From: CAVTWS01 sp963738445
Lineage (GTDB): Bacteria; Actinomycetota; Acidimicrobiia; Acidimicrobiales; SHLQ01
Reading direction: 5' to 3'
Assembly: GCA_963738445.1 (NCBI GenBank)
Contig: CAVTWS010000018.1
Location: forward strand, 124,001-188,000
Length of the DNA: 64,000 nt
Part shown: one piece after another, positions 1 through 8,920 of the stretch
How positions within the stretch are numbered: position 1 is the stretch's first letter
Layout of the letters: every line of letters begins with the position of its first letter
Translations under genes and position numbers: made by a program
The notes under the pieces: generated by a model
Seen by the model: the letters and a program-made list of their open reading frames with translations, nothing else
Databases searched by the model: none
Told to the model about the DNA's origin: nothing

Positions 1-1283
1 ACGACGACCGGCTCGCCCCGATCGTCGGTCCGGCACATCAACCCGAGCTCGAACAGGCGCGGCGACAGCACACCCCGCAACAACCAGTTCGCCTGCTCGT
101 CGGTGAACTGACCCTTCGTGGCCTGGTCCGTGACGAGCTCGATGGCGTAGAAGTAGCCGTCGCCGCGCACGTCACCCACGAGCGGCAGATCGCGCAGCCC
201 CTCGACGACGGCCCGGAACTCCGCTCCGTGGCGCTGCACCCGGCCGAGCAGGTCCTCACGCTCGAAGACATCGATGTTGGCCAGGGCGGCGGCGCACGAC
301 ACCGGATGGCCGCCGAAGGTGAAGCCGTGCAGGAACGCGGTGCGGTCGGCGAGGAACGGCTCGGCGACGCGGTCGGAGATCATCACGCCTCCGAGCGGCG
401 AATAGCCGCTCGTCACGCCCTTGGCGAAGGTGATGAGATCAGGCTCGTAGCCGTACTTCTGGCAGCCGAACCATTCGCCGAGCCGTCCGAACGCGCAGAT
501 GACCTCGTCGGACACGAGCAGCACGCCGTACTCGTCACAGATCTCGCGGACCCGGGCCCAATAGCCCTCTGGCGGGGTGAACGCACCGCCGGCGTTCTGG
601 ACGGGTTCGAGGACGACGGCCGCAACCGTCTCGGGCCCTTCCATCTCGATGCGCATGCGGATGTCCTCGGCGCACCGCAACGAGCACGCCGGCAACTGAG
701 CGCAGTCGAGGCACCGGTAGCGGTCGGTCTGCTGCACGCGCACCGATCCGGCCAACATGGGCTCGAACGACGACTTGTAGGCCGGCAGGCCGGACACGGC
801 GAGCGCACCGAAGCTGGTCCCGTGGTACGACAGGTGCCGGCTGATCACCTTGTACCGGCCCGGCTCACCGCGGAGCCGGTGGTACTGCCGGGCCAGCTTC
901 CACGCCGACTCCACCGCATCGCTCCCCGACGTGGTGAAGAAGACCCGGTTCAGTCGCTCGGGCGCTCGCTCCGCCAGTCGGGTCGCCAGCTCGACGGCGG
1001 GACCGTGAGCGTAGGACCAGATCGGGAAGAAGCCGAGCGATGCGGCCTGGGTCGCCATGGCATCAGCGATCTCGGCCCGGCCGTGACCGGCCTGAACGCA
1101 GAACAGCCCGGCCAGACCGTCGAGGTAGCGGTTGCCCTCGGTGTCCCACACGTAGCAACCCTCGCCTCGGGCGATCGTGGTCACCGCCTCGCCGGGAGCC
1201 GTGAAATGCATCCACAGATGGTCGGTGGTGGTGGCACTGTGGCCGGCTTCGGGGGCGATCGGAGTGACCATGGCCGCCAGCAT
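1..1283 (-). CDS. Class III PLP-dependent aminotransferase, 3' end outside window
   Basis: This minus-strand frame stays open from an ATG at 1283 to the window edge, giving about 427 residues without a stop, so the C-terminus is missing. It reads as a class III (omega-type) aminotransferase: GSDAVESAWKLARQYH is the PLP phosphate-binding segment, VLLVSDEVICAFGRLG holds the Asp that pairs with the pyridine nitrogen, and LITFAKGVTSGYSPLGG contains the Schiff-base lysine near residue 286. Such enzymes move amino groups from omega-amino acids, diamines or amines to pyruvate or 2-oxoglutarate; the substrate cannot be told from sequence alone. An in-frame ATG at 1271 is an alternative start. A cysteine-rich stretch (RYRCLDCAQLPACSLRC, residues about 190-205) is unusual for the family and may bind a metal. 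It is divergent from the secreted repeat protein at 1379. Confidence 0.85.
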   Translation of the reverse strand, partial: MLAAMVTPIAPEAGHSATTTDHLWMHFTAPGEAVTTIARGEGCYVWDTEGNRYLDGLAGLFCVQAGHGRAEIADAMATQAASLGFFPIWSYAHGPAVELATRLAERAPERLNRVFFTTSGSDAVESAWKLARQYHRLRGEPGRYKVISRHLSYHGTSFGALAVSGLPAYKSSFEPMLAGSVRVQQTDRYRCLDCAQLPACSLRCAEDIRMRIEMEGPETVAAVVLEPVQNAGGAFTPPEGYWARVREICDEYGVLLVSDEVICAFGRLGEWFGCQKYGYEPDLITFAKGVTSGYSPLGGVMISDRVAEPFLADRTAFLHGFTFGGHPVSCAAALANIDVFEREDLLGRVQRHGAEFRAVVEGLRDLPLVGDVRGDGYFYAIELVTDQATKGQFTDEQANWLLRGVLSPRLFELGLMCRTDDRGEPVV

Positions 1284-1378
1284 GACAGGGCTACGCTTCA
1301 CATCGCGGGCAAATGTGCCGATAGGAACAGCACGTTTCACATCGAACGAGCGCGGGCAGCTCGTCCCCGGGAGTGTCC

Positions 1379-4228
1379 ATGCCACGCCGCCGTCCCTTCA
1401 TCGGCACCATCTTCTGTGTTGTCGCGACCATCGTCGGACTCTTGGCGACGGTGTCGCCGGCCGAGGCCGCGGTCCGTTCGATACGGCTGACCGTGCCGAC
1501 GATCGTCGAAGCTCCGGACTACGCGTCGGAGAGCTACGCCGACGCCTGGGACTTCTCGAACATCGAGGACCACTCCGTCTCGCCGAACGTTCGCATGAGC
1601 GACCTGTCGAACCCGACCATGTCGTCCGGCCAGTTCAGTGCCAACGCCGTCGTCAGCCCCTCGGCCGACGGCCGACTCTGGATGCTCGACAGCTGGGACG
1701 ACGACGGCCTGCCCTGGGGCCGTGACGGGGCGTTGCACCCCATCGAGGCCGCCCGCTTCCGGCGCGTCTCGTTCCGCATGTGGACCGCCGCTCAACCCGG
1801 CGACATCGGCGCCATCGTGTTCTCGACGTGTGGCCGCATCGTCGTCGAGTGCCTCGGCCAACGGGCCTTCCCGCTCGTCAACGGCTGGAACACCTACGAC
1901 CTCGAGATCGGTGACGACACCAGCTACCAGGGCACCTGGACCGGGAGTCCCCGCGGCTTCGGCATCACCCCGACCGTCGCCGGCGGCACCTTCCGCATGG
2001 ACTGGGTCCGCGTCTACGAGCCGTCCACCAACGGGGTCCGCATCGAGGCGGACGATCTCGGCGCCGCGGCTCCGACCACTATCTTCTGGGACGCCGACAC
2101 CAACCCGGCCAACAACACGCCCGACAACCCTGGATGGGGGCCGGTGGGAGCCGTGGCCAACGGCAGCGTGACGTTCCCCACCGACCAATACCCGCCCGGG
2201 ACGTACTTCTTCTACGCAGCGGGAACCCAGGGCACCGTCTACACCTCGGGCCTCACCATCAACGCCCAGCCCCGGGCCCGCATCCTGCAGCCCGATGTCG
2301 CCGGCGGCACCGACTACGCCACCGCGGTACTGGGCGACCCCTGGGACTTCGGCCAGCCGACCGACATCGCCTCGTTCTGGAACGCCACGGGTGCGCTGTC
2401 GGGCGGGGTGCTCAACGGCTCCAACACCGGCCCGTCGTTGAACGACCCCGGCGTGACGGTGCCGTCCGGGTCGATCGATGCCACCCGCTGGCACCGTCTC
2501 GTCGCCCGGGTGTCCTACGACGGCAATTTCAGCCTCAGCGGCGCGGCAGGGGGCGGCATGAACGCCCGCCTGGCCTGGCACCTCCCGAACAGCTCGGCCA
2601 ACGACGTGAGCGACGACATCGTCGTCTACCCCGAATGGCAGGAGGTCGCCCTCGATCTCAACACCTTCCCGTCCGGTGCCGTGAACGACACCGGCAACGG
2701 CCTGGGTTGGAACGGTCGCACGGTCGATCGGGTCCGCTTCGACCCCCACGAGGACCCGGGCGTACGCGGCTTCCACATCGACGAGCTCCGCCTCGCGCAG
2801 GATGACGAAGGCATCGGCTCGTTCGACATCACCTTCCTCGATGACGCCTGGGAGCCCGGCACCACCGCCACGCTCTCTGCCGATTCGGACAACGGCGGGT
2901 TCAACGGCACCCCCATCGGCACCGTCAACATGGTCGCCGGCGTGAACACGTTCCGCTGGACCCCGCCCCGCGACCTCCTCGGCACGTGGTGGATCCACGT
3001 CAGGATCACCGATCCCGCCGGATCCGCCACCGACGCCTACTCCACCGGCCCCGTGCGGATGCTCGGCCAGTCGGTGCCGTCGACCCCGTCCCGTTTCGTG
3101 GCCGTGTCGCCCACCCGGGTCCTCGACACCCGCACGGGTCAGGGTCGTCCGGTCGCCGGACCGGTCGGTCCGGGCAGTTCGATCGACGTGCAGGTGACGG
3201 GGCTGGCCACCGTGCCGGCCGAGGCCACCGCCGTCGTCATGAACGTCACCGCGACGGAAACGACAGCCGCCGGGTACATCACCGCGTGGCCGGCCGGCTA
3301 CGTGCAACCGTTGGCCAGCAACCTCAACATCGAGACGCCGAACCAGACCATCCCGAACCTGGTGACGGTACCCATCGGAACCCGGGGGCAGGTGAGCCTC
3401 TACACGCAGGGCGGCGGTCACCTGATCGCCGACGTCGCCGGCTACTACGTCCCGGCCACATCGGCGACCGCCGGCCGCTACCGCGCCCTCACCCCCGCCC
3501 GCGTCCTCGACACCCGCGACGGCAACGGAGGGACCACCGGACCGGTGGCGAACAACGGCACGATCGGCGTACCGATAGCCGGCCGGGGCGGCGTACCGGC
3601 GACCGGAGCGTCCGCAGTCGTGCTGAACGTGACCGCCACCCAGTCGACCGCGCCCGGATTCGTGACGGTCTGGCCGTCGGGCACGGGCCTGCCGACCGCA
3701 TCCAACCTCAACGTGGTGCGCGCCGGCCAGACGATCCCCAACCAGGTGATCGTGCCACTCGGCGCCGACGGCCGGATACAACTCTTCACCCAGAGCGCGA
3801 CCCATCTCATCGCTGACGTGGCCGGCTACTTCACCGACGCGTCGGCACCGACGTCGGCCAGCGGTCTCTTCGTCCCGGTCGCTCCGTCCCGTCTGCTCGA
3901 CACCCGGGAGGGCAACGGGGCGCCGCTCGACTGGGTCGACCCCGGCGCGTCGATCAACCTGCAGGTCACCGGTCGCAGCGGGGTCCCGACGGGCGCCACG
4001 GGTGCGGTCATGAACGTCACCGCGACGTTCACCCTGCTGCCCGGCTTCGTCACCGTCTGGCCCGCGGACGCCGCCATGCCGGTCGCCTCGAACCTGAACA
4101 TCGAACGGTTCCTGCAGACGATCCCGAACCACACGACCGCCACCCTCTCCTCGGGCGGCGCGGTATCGCTGTTCACGCAGGGAGGCGCCGACCTCATCGC
4201 CGACGTGTTCGGGTACTACACCCTCTGA
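1379..4228 (+). CDS. Large secreted protein with three C-terminal RVLDTR-type repeats
   Basis: The 949-residue product begins with a basic segment, a hydrophobic stretch (FCVVATIVGLLATV) and an AEA-type cleavage site, so it should be exported. Residues about 30-560 contain two beta-rich, Trp/Asp-rich modules (both with YA..-.-DPWDF or DAWDFSN-like starts) that resemble carbohydrate-binding or jelly-roll domains, but I do not recognise them. The C-terminal 380 residues are three copies of a roughly 130-residue module starting near 571, 699 and 831. Each carries RVLDTR or RLLDTR near its start, a VMNVTAT or VLNVTAT strand, SNLN(I/V), and ends in LIADV(A/F)GYY or GYF. Similar modules are known at the C-termini of actinobacterial cell-surface proteins. 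A GGGAG-like ribosome site sits five bases before ATG 1379; GTG 1373 is an alternative. Its 3' end overlaps the convergent glpD 3' end by 13 bp. Confidence 0.8.
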   Translation: MPRRRPFIGTIFCVVATIVGLLATVSPAEAAVRSIRLTVPTIVEAPDYASESYADAWDFSNIEDHSVSPNVRMSDLSNPTMSSGQFSANAVVSPSADGRLWMLDSWDDDGLPWGRDGALHPIEAARFRRVSFRMWTAAQPGDIGAIVFSTCGRIVVECLGQRAFPLVNGWNTYDLEIGDDTSYQGTWTGSPRGFGITPTVAGGTFRMDWVRVYEPSTNGVRIEADDLGAAAPTTIFWDADTNPANNTPDNPGWGPVGAVANGSVTFPTDQYPPGTYFFYAAGTQGTVYTSGLTINAQPRARILQPDVAGGTDYATAVLGDPWDFGQPTDIASFWNATGALSGGVLNGSNTGPSLNDPGVTVPSGSIDATRWHRLVARVSYDGNFSLSGAAGGGMNARLAWHLPNSSANDVSDDIVVYPEWQEVALDLNTFPSGAVNDTGNGLGWNGRTVDRVRFDPHEDPGVRGFHIDELRLAQDDEGIGSFDITFLDDAWEPGTTATLSADSDNGGFNGTPIGTVNMVAGVNTFRWTPPRDLLGTWWIHVRITDPAGSATDAYSTGPVRMLGQSVPSTPSRFVAVSPTRVLDTRTGQGRPVAGPVGPGSSIDVQVTGLATVPAEATAVVMNVTATETTAAGYITAWPAGYVQPLASNLNIETPNQTIPNLVTVPIGTRGQVSLYTQGGGHLIADVAGYYVPATSATAGRYRALTPARVLDTRDGNGGTTGPVANNGTIGVPIAGRGGVPATGASAVVLNVTATQSTAPGFVTVWPSGTGLPTASNLNVVRAGQTIPNQVIVPLGADGRIQLFTQSATHLIADVAGYFTDASAPTSASGLFVPVAPSRLLDTREGNGAPLDWVDPGASINLQVTGRSGVPTGATGAVMNVTATFTLLPGFVTVWPADAAMPVASNLNIERFLQTIPNHTTATLSSGGAVSLFTQGGADLIADVFGYYTL

Positions 4229-5941
4229 TCGACGTCGTCGGCCGACACCGTCGATCCGGACGCCGCCGCCCCGCCCGACTCGGCCCCCGCAGCCGCAGCT
4301 TCTGCTGCCAGCGCAGACGCGGTACCTCGCCACCTCGGCGGCGTAACGCGCCATGTCCCACCCCAGCTCCCGTGCGATCAACGCGCCCACATCCGCGGCG
4401 GCATCAGCGGTGGCCTGACGGTCGAGCAGACGACAGCGGGTTCGCCGGTCGAGGACATCGAACAGGTCGCCGGCCATCTCCGAACGCACCGCCCACACCG
4501 CCTCGGCGCGCACGTACGGAAGCCCGGGAACGAGGGGTTGACCCAACGTGGGGTCGCGGGCGATGAGGCGTTCGATCTCGACGATCTCGACCCCGTATCG
4601 ACGGCCCAGATGACCCGCCGACGGCACCTGATCCTTCGAAGGGGCGCCGTGGAGGCGCAAGCGGCGGGTCGGCGAACCCGTCCGCCGGCCGTACAGCTCG
4701 GCCACCTCGTCGACCGCGTCCGCGGCCATCGCCCGATAGGTCGTCAACTTGCCGCCCGTGACCGTGACCACGCCGGACTCGGACCGGTGGACGGAGTGAC
4801 GGCGTGACAGGTCGGCCGTGCGAGCCGATCCGCCGGATTTCACAAGAGGCCGGAGACCGGCCCAGCTCCCGGTCACCTCTTCGGTGGCGACCGGTTCGGT
4901 CAGCACGCCATTGAGCGCCCGCAGCAGATAGTCGACATCGGCGGCGGTGCAGGTCGGGTGATCGAGGTCGCCGTCGTAGTCGGTGTCGGTCGTGCCGACG
5001 TAGCAGTAGTCGCCCCAGGGCACCACGAACACCGACCGCTTGTCGGCCGGAACCGGGATGACCGCCGCGATCTCGTTGCGGACGAGCGACCAGGGCACCG
5101 TGATGTGCACGCCCTTGGCGGGCCGGATGCTGTCCGGACGGCTCGGTTCGTCGAGCGCGCGCACCTCGTCGGACCACACCCCCGTGGCGTTGACGACCGC
5201 CCCGGCGTCGACCCTGATCTCCTCGCCGTCGACGAGGACGACCGCGCCCGTGAGGCGGCCACCTCGGGCATGATCGAACCCGATGACGCGGGCCCGGTTC
5301 AGGGCCACCGCACCGAAGTCGAGGGCCGCCGTACGTGCCAGGGCCAGGGTGAGGCGGGCATCGTCGGCCCGGGCGTCGTAGTAGAGATAGGCCCGGGCCA
5401 GGCGGTCGACCTTCAGGTTCGGCCAGCGGCTGAGGGCCTCGTTGCGGTCGAGCCGCTCGTGGCGCTTGCCCACCCGCAGGCCACCCGTGAGGTCGTACCC
5501 CCACAGCGCCCCGCCGAAGGCCCTGGTGATCCGCCGGGACATCAGCCCGTCCCGGGTGTGGATCGGGATCAGGAACGGCAGCACCTCGACGAGGTGCGGT
5601 GCGTTCCTCAGCAGCCGCTGGCGCTCGGCCAGCGCCTCATAGACGAGTCCGACCTCGCCTTGTTGCAGGTACCGCAGCCCTCCATGCACCAGCTTCGACG
5701 ACTTCGACGAGGTCCCGGACGCAAAGTCGTCGGCCTCCACGAGCGCGACGGACCACCCTCTCGCCGCTGCATCGAGCGCCACCCCGCAACCCGTCACCCC
5801 GCCGCCCACGACAAGGAGGTCGAAGCGCTCGGCTCGCAGCCGCTCGATCGCCGGCGCCCGCTCGAAGGTGCCCCTCCGCCGCCGGCGATTCACCGGCTCG
5901 GGCTGGTGGAGCAACCGGGCGAGAACGGGCGGCACACGCAC
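4216..5941 (-). CDS. glpD: Glycerol-3-phosphate dehydrogenase, one-base frame break near the C-terminus
   Basis: FAD-dependent oxidation of sn-glycerol 3-phosphate to dihydroxyacetone phosphate at the membrane. The N-terminus has the dinucleotide-binding motif VVGGGVTGCGVALDAAARG, followed by DFASGTSSKSSKLVHGGLRY, typical of GlpD; WAGLRPLV and VTGGKLTTYR are also family hallmarks. The GTG start at 5941 is favoured because a TAGCCT box lies six bases upstream, as for a leaderless mRNA. The frame is continuous to VARYR (codon 4321-4319). It then runs on for more than 950 codons antisense to the neighbouring gene. Skipping one base at 4321 switches to a frame that reads an Ala-rich tail (ASALAAEAAAAG) and stops at TAG 4218-4216, the length expected for GlpD. 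I therefore annotate that end and treat the break as a frameshift or a sequence error. Confidence 0.85.
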
Positions 5942-5947
5942 CCGCTC

Positions 5948-5953
5948 AGGCTA
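5948..5953 (-). promoter_or_regulatory. -10 box for leaderless glpD
   Basis: TAGCCT on the minus strand fits the actinobacterial TANNNT -10 pattern and ends six bases before GTG 5941, the spacing expected if transcription begins at the start codon. Confidence 0.4.
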
Positions 5954-6078
5954 CGCGCCCCCGCCCCGACCGACGGATCGCCCCTCATCCCCGAACTGCG
6001 CGTGCCAGCCCACATCCCGTGTCGCCCCACGCGCGGAGTTGGGCATTGGGGTGGGGTTTGCTGGGGTTGCGAGGCAGC

Positions 6079-6091
6079 TGTAACAGTGTTC
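6079..6091. promoter_or_regulatory. Candidate TetR operator, copy 1
   Basis: TGTAACAGTGTTC, centred on the palindrome AACA-G-TGTT, ends two bases before the ATG of the TetR gene. The identical 13 bases occur at 12065-12077 between divergent amidohydrolase genes. Position and symmetry suggest the operator through which the adjacent TetR represses itself. Confidence 0.5.
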
Positions 6092-6093
6092 CG

Positions 6094-6768
6094 ATGACTC
6101 GGTCGGCTGCCCCACCACGACGGGGAACCAGCCGACGGTCGACAGCGGGGATCACCCGGGAGCGCATCGTCGCCGTCGCCCGGGGCATGGTCGAGTCCGG
6201 CGGTGCCGACAGCTTGAGCATGAGGAAACTCGCTACCGACCTCGGCGTGGCCCCGACCGCCATCTACTGGCACCTCGGGGGTCGGCGCGCCGTGCTCGAC
6301 GCCGTGCTCGACGACATGATCCGGGAGCTGCCCCCGATCGAGCCGCTCGGCGACACGATCCGGGAACGACTCCGCGCCGCGGCCCTCGAGCTTCGGGATC
6401 TCCACCTCGACAACGTGGCGGCCAGCCATCTCGCCCACGTGCTGCATCGAGATGCCGACCTGTCGTTCGCCGCTCAGGTGGCCCTGGCCCGGGAGGTCGC
6501 GGCCGCCGGGCTCGACGGCGAGCGAGCGGCCGATGCCGTGCGGGCCATCCTGTACGTCGTCGGCGGATTCCTCATGGTCGAGGGTTCGTTCCGGCAGCGC
6601 CCACCAGGCTCCCCGTCGACCGCGTCGCTGTGGAAGGAACGGCCCGCCACCGACCTCCCCGACGATCTCCGGGCCGCCATGGGCCGCGACATCGACGCCT
6701 CGACCGTCTTCGACACGACCCTCGATCTTCTCCTCAGCTCGATCCTCGAACCCCACACGGAACCATGA
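6094..6768 (+). CDS. TetR-family transcriptional regulator
   Basis: A 224-residue one-component repressor. Residues about 20-70 form the HTH: ITRERIVAVARGMVESGG, then SMRKLATDLGVAPTAIYWHL, the classic TetR recognition-helix region ending in the conserved Y-W-H. The rest is a helical ligand-binding domain with no clear ligand signature. The ATG at 6094 is chosen because the frame upstream looks non-coding and the palindrome TGTAACAGTGTT ends just before it, so translation may be leaderless. The stop overlaps the start of the next gene (ATGA at 6765-6768), so the two are co-translated. The same palindrome before the 12138 and 12034 genes suggests that this protein controls several of the amidohydrolases here; that link is inferred. 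Confidence 0.85.
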   Translation: MTRSAAPPRRGTSRRSTAGITRERIVAVARGMVESGGADSLSMRKLATDLGVAPTAIYWHLGGRRAVLDAVLDDMIRELPPIEPLGDTIRERLRAAALELRDLHLDNVAASHLAHVLHRDADLSFAAQVALAREVAAAGLDGERAADAVRAILYVVGGFLMVEGSFRQRPPGSPSTASLWKERPATDLPDDLRAAMGRDIDASTVFDTTLDLLLSSILEPHTEP

Positions 6769-7997
6769 CCCTCTCCCCTATTCCCCGCATCATCTCGGTC
6801 GACGACCATGTCGTCGAGCCACCCGACCTCTGGACCGAGCGCCTCCCCGCCCGATTCCGGGACCGTGCGCCCCACGTCGAGCGCGACCGGGTCGTGTTCA
6901 ACTTCAACCCTCGGGCGACCTCGTTCGCCGAGACCATGGACCGCGGCAACCCCGATGGTGAGTGGTGCGACTTCTGGTGCTTCGAGGACCAGTGCATGCC
7001 GTTCCCTCGCACCGCCGCTTGCGCCGGTCTCGACAGCATCGAGTGGAAGCCCGTCACCTACGACGAGCTGCACCCGGCCACCTGGAAGCAGGCCGACCGC
7101 CTGGCCGCCATGGACGCCAACCACACGGATGCGTCGATCTGCTTCCCGAACACGCTCCCCCGCTTCTGCGGCCAGCGGTTCCACGAGACCGTCGACAAGG
7201 ACCTCGCCCTCGCCTGCGTCCAGTCGTACAACGACTGGATGATCGACGAGTGGTGCGCGGGTGATGGCCGGGGCCGCCTCATCCCCCTCACCATGATCCC
7301 GCTGTGGGATCCGCATCGGGCCGCCCAGGAAGTGCGGCGCAGCGCAGCCCGCGGGTCGTTCGCCGTCACCTTCTCCGAGGAACCGTCGAAGCTCGGCCTG
7401 CCGTCCGTCCACGACAAGGACCGCTTCTGGGATCCGTTCTTCGAAGCGTGCGACGAGACCGGCACGGTGATCAACATGCACATCGGCTCCTCGTCGATGA
7501 TGTACACGACCACCGCCGACGCCCCCTTCATCGTGTCGTCGACCCTCACCTTCACGAACTCGATGGGTTCTCTGGTCGACTTCATCTTCTCCGGCACCCT
7601 GCGCCGGTTCCCGAACCTCAAACTCGCCTACAGCGAGGGCCAGGTGGGGTGGGCGGCCTACGTGCTGGAGCGGGCCGACAAGCTGTGGGCGGAGCGCGGC
7701 GACGTCAAGGTGTTCGGCACCGACCTGCCCGAGGCGCCCTCGAGCTACGTGAAGGACCGCGTGTTCTTCTGCATCTTCGACGACGAGACCGGCCTGGCAC
7801 TTCGCAACCGCATCGGCATGGACCAGATCACGTTCGAAGTCGACTTCCCGCATGCGGACAGCACCTGGCCCCACACGGAACGGATCGCCACCGAGATCTG
7901 CACCGCGGCCGGCCTCGACGACGCCGAGGCCTACAAGCTCCTCCGGGGCAACGCCATCCGGGCCTTCGGTCTGGAGCGGTACGGCATCTCCGCCTGA
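6765..7997 (+). CDS. Amidohydrolase family protein (ACMSD-like, TIM barrel)
   Basis: A 410-residue member of the amidohydrolase-2 superfamily (COG2159 type), whose members hydrolyse or decarboxylate cyclic and aromatic acids using one bound metal. The N-terminal strand SVDDHVVEPPDLW replaces the usual H-x-H with D-D-H-V-V-E, a variant common in this actinobacterial subgroup. NMHIGSS carries the barrel metal His, and FEVDFPHADSTWP contains the conserved Asp and His of the last strands. The substrate is unknown. Translation is coupled to the TetR gene by an ATGA overlap. Two relatives lie at 12138 and 13807, so the region looks like a degradative gene set with duplicated amidohydrolases. Confidence 0.8.
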   Translation: MTLSPIPRIISVDDHVVEPPDLWTERLPARFRDRAPHVERDRVVFNFNPRATSFAETMDRGNPDGEWCDFWCFEDQCMPFPRTAACAGLDSIEWKPVTYDELHPATWKQADRLAAMDANHTDASICFPNTLPRFCGQRFHETVDKDLALACVQSYNDWMIDEWCAGDGRGRLIPLTMIPLWDPHRAAQEVRRSAARGSFAVTFSEEPSKLGLPSVHDKDRFWDPFFEACDETGTVINMHIGSSSMMYTTTADAPFIVSSTLTFTNSMGSLVDFIFSGTLRRFPNLKLAYSEGQVGWAAYVLERADKLWAERGDVKVFGTDLPEAPSSYVKDRVFFCIFDDETGLALRNRIGMDQITFEVDFPHADSTWPHTERIATEICTAAGLDDAEAYKLLRGNAIRAFGLERYGISA

Positions 7998-8042
7998 CGG
8001 ACCGGCGGCGTCGACGCCCCGGCCCGCATCGTGGCGCGGGAG

Positions 8043-8048
8043 TACGCT
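8043..8048 (+). promoter_or_regulatory. -10 box for leaderless patatin gene
   Basis: TACGCT (TANNNT) ends six bases before GTG 8055. No purine-rich ribosome site lies in between, which favours a leaderless transcript and supports 8055 over the in-frame GTG at 8031. Confidence 0.45.
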
Positions 8049-8054
8049 CCAAGG

Positions 8055-8897
8055 GTGACCACGGCGTTCGTTCTCTCGGGCGGCGGCAACCTGGGTGCCG
8101 TCCAGGTCGGCATGCTCCAGGCGTTGTTCGAGCGCGGCGTCCGACCCGACTTCGTGGTCGGCACCTCGGTCGGAGCCATCAACGCCACCTGGCTGGCCGG
8201 CCGGGGCCCCGCCGCCGATCTGGCCCAACTCGAAGCGACGTGGTGCTCGCTGCGCAGATCGGACATCTTCCCGCTCGAGGTGCTCGGTGGGGTCAGAGGA
8301 TTCGTCGGCCGACGGGACCACGTCGTGTCCGACCGCGCGCTGCGACGCCTCCTCCGACGGGAACTCACGATCGAACGACTCGAGCAGTCGCCGGTGCCCG
8401 TGCACGTCGTGGCTACCGACATCAGAACGGGTCGCGATGTCCTCCTCGGCGCGGGCGATGCGGTCGATGCCGTGTGCGCCAGCTCCGCCATCCCGGGCGT
8501 GTTGCCGCCGGTGGAGATCGACGGACGCCTGCTGGTCGATGGCGGTGTGGTCAACAACTGCCCGATCTCGCACGCCGTGGCGCTCGGCGCCTCACGCATC
8601 TGGGTGCTTCCCTGCGGGTATTCGTGCTCGCTCGAGCGCCCGCCCCGCGGTGCCCTCGCCACGATCCTCCAATCGATCACCTTGCTCGTCCAGCAACGAC
8701 TGCGGCTCGACGTCGAGCGGTACCAGGGCCACCTGGATCTCCACGTGGTGCCCTGCCTGTGTCCGGTGCGGGTGCTCCCGACCGATTTCTCCCAGGCGGC
8801 ATCGCTCATCGAAGCCTCCCGCAGCCAGACGCGAGCGTGGCTGGGCGATCCGACATCGTTTCCCGGAGACCCGCTCGCGCTCCACGACCACCCCTGA
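8055..8897 (+). CDS. Patatin-like phospholipase (RssA/NTE type)
   Basis: A 280-residue Ser-Asp dyad acyl hydrolase. TAFVLSGGGNLGAVQVGML supplies the glycine-rich oxyanion hole, VVGTSVGAINA the G-x-S-x-G nucleophile elbow (Ser near residue 39), and LLVDGGVVNNCP the D-G-G with the catalytic Asp. Length and motif order match small bacterial patatins that act on phospholipids or neutral lipids; no signal peptide or membrane segment is seen, so a cytosolic or membrane-peripheral location is likely. The GTG at 8055 gives a start directly before the first strand. It follows the amidohydrolase after 57 bp and is convergent with the serpin-like gene. Confidence 0.85.
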   Translation: MTTAFVLSGGGNLGAVQVGMLQALFERGVRPDFVVGTSVGAINATWLAGRGPAADLAQLEATWCSLRRSDIFPLEVLGGVRGFVGRRDHVVSDRALRRLLRRELTIERLEQSPVPVHVVATDIRTGRDVLLGAGDAVDAVCASSAIPGVLPPVEIDGRLLVDGGVVNNCPISHAVALGASRIWVLPCGYSCSLERPPRGALATILQSITLLVQQRLRLDVERYQGHLDLHVVPCLCPVRVLPTDFSQAASLIEASRSQTRAWLGDPTSFPGDPLALHDHP

Positions 8898-8920
8898 GAC
8901 GGGACGCACGTCCGACCCCG

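Noticed and set aside
228..1490. 420-codon plus-strand open frame over the aminotransferase
   Set aside because: Antisense to a clear class III aminotransferase with all motifs; composition is shadow-like.
1337..5941. A single 1534-codon minus-strand open frame
   Set aside because: Only the first part is GlpD. The remainder is antisense to the well-supported secreted protein and has the Arg/Gly/Val-rich composition of a GC-rich shadow frame.
5599..6768. 389-residue version of the TetR gene
   Set aside because: The upstream part overlaps glpD antisense and lacks natural composition; ATG 6094 gives a standard TetR N-terminus.
6474..8573. 699-codon minus-strand open frame
   Set aside because: Antisense to TetR, amidohydrolase and patatin genes that all have clear motifs.
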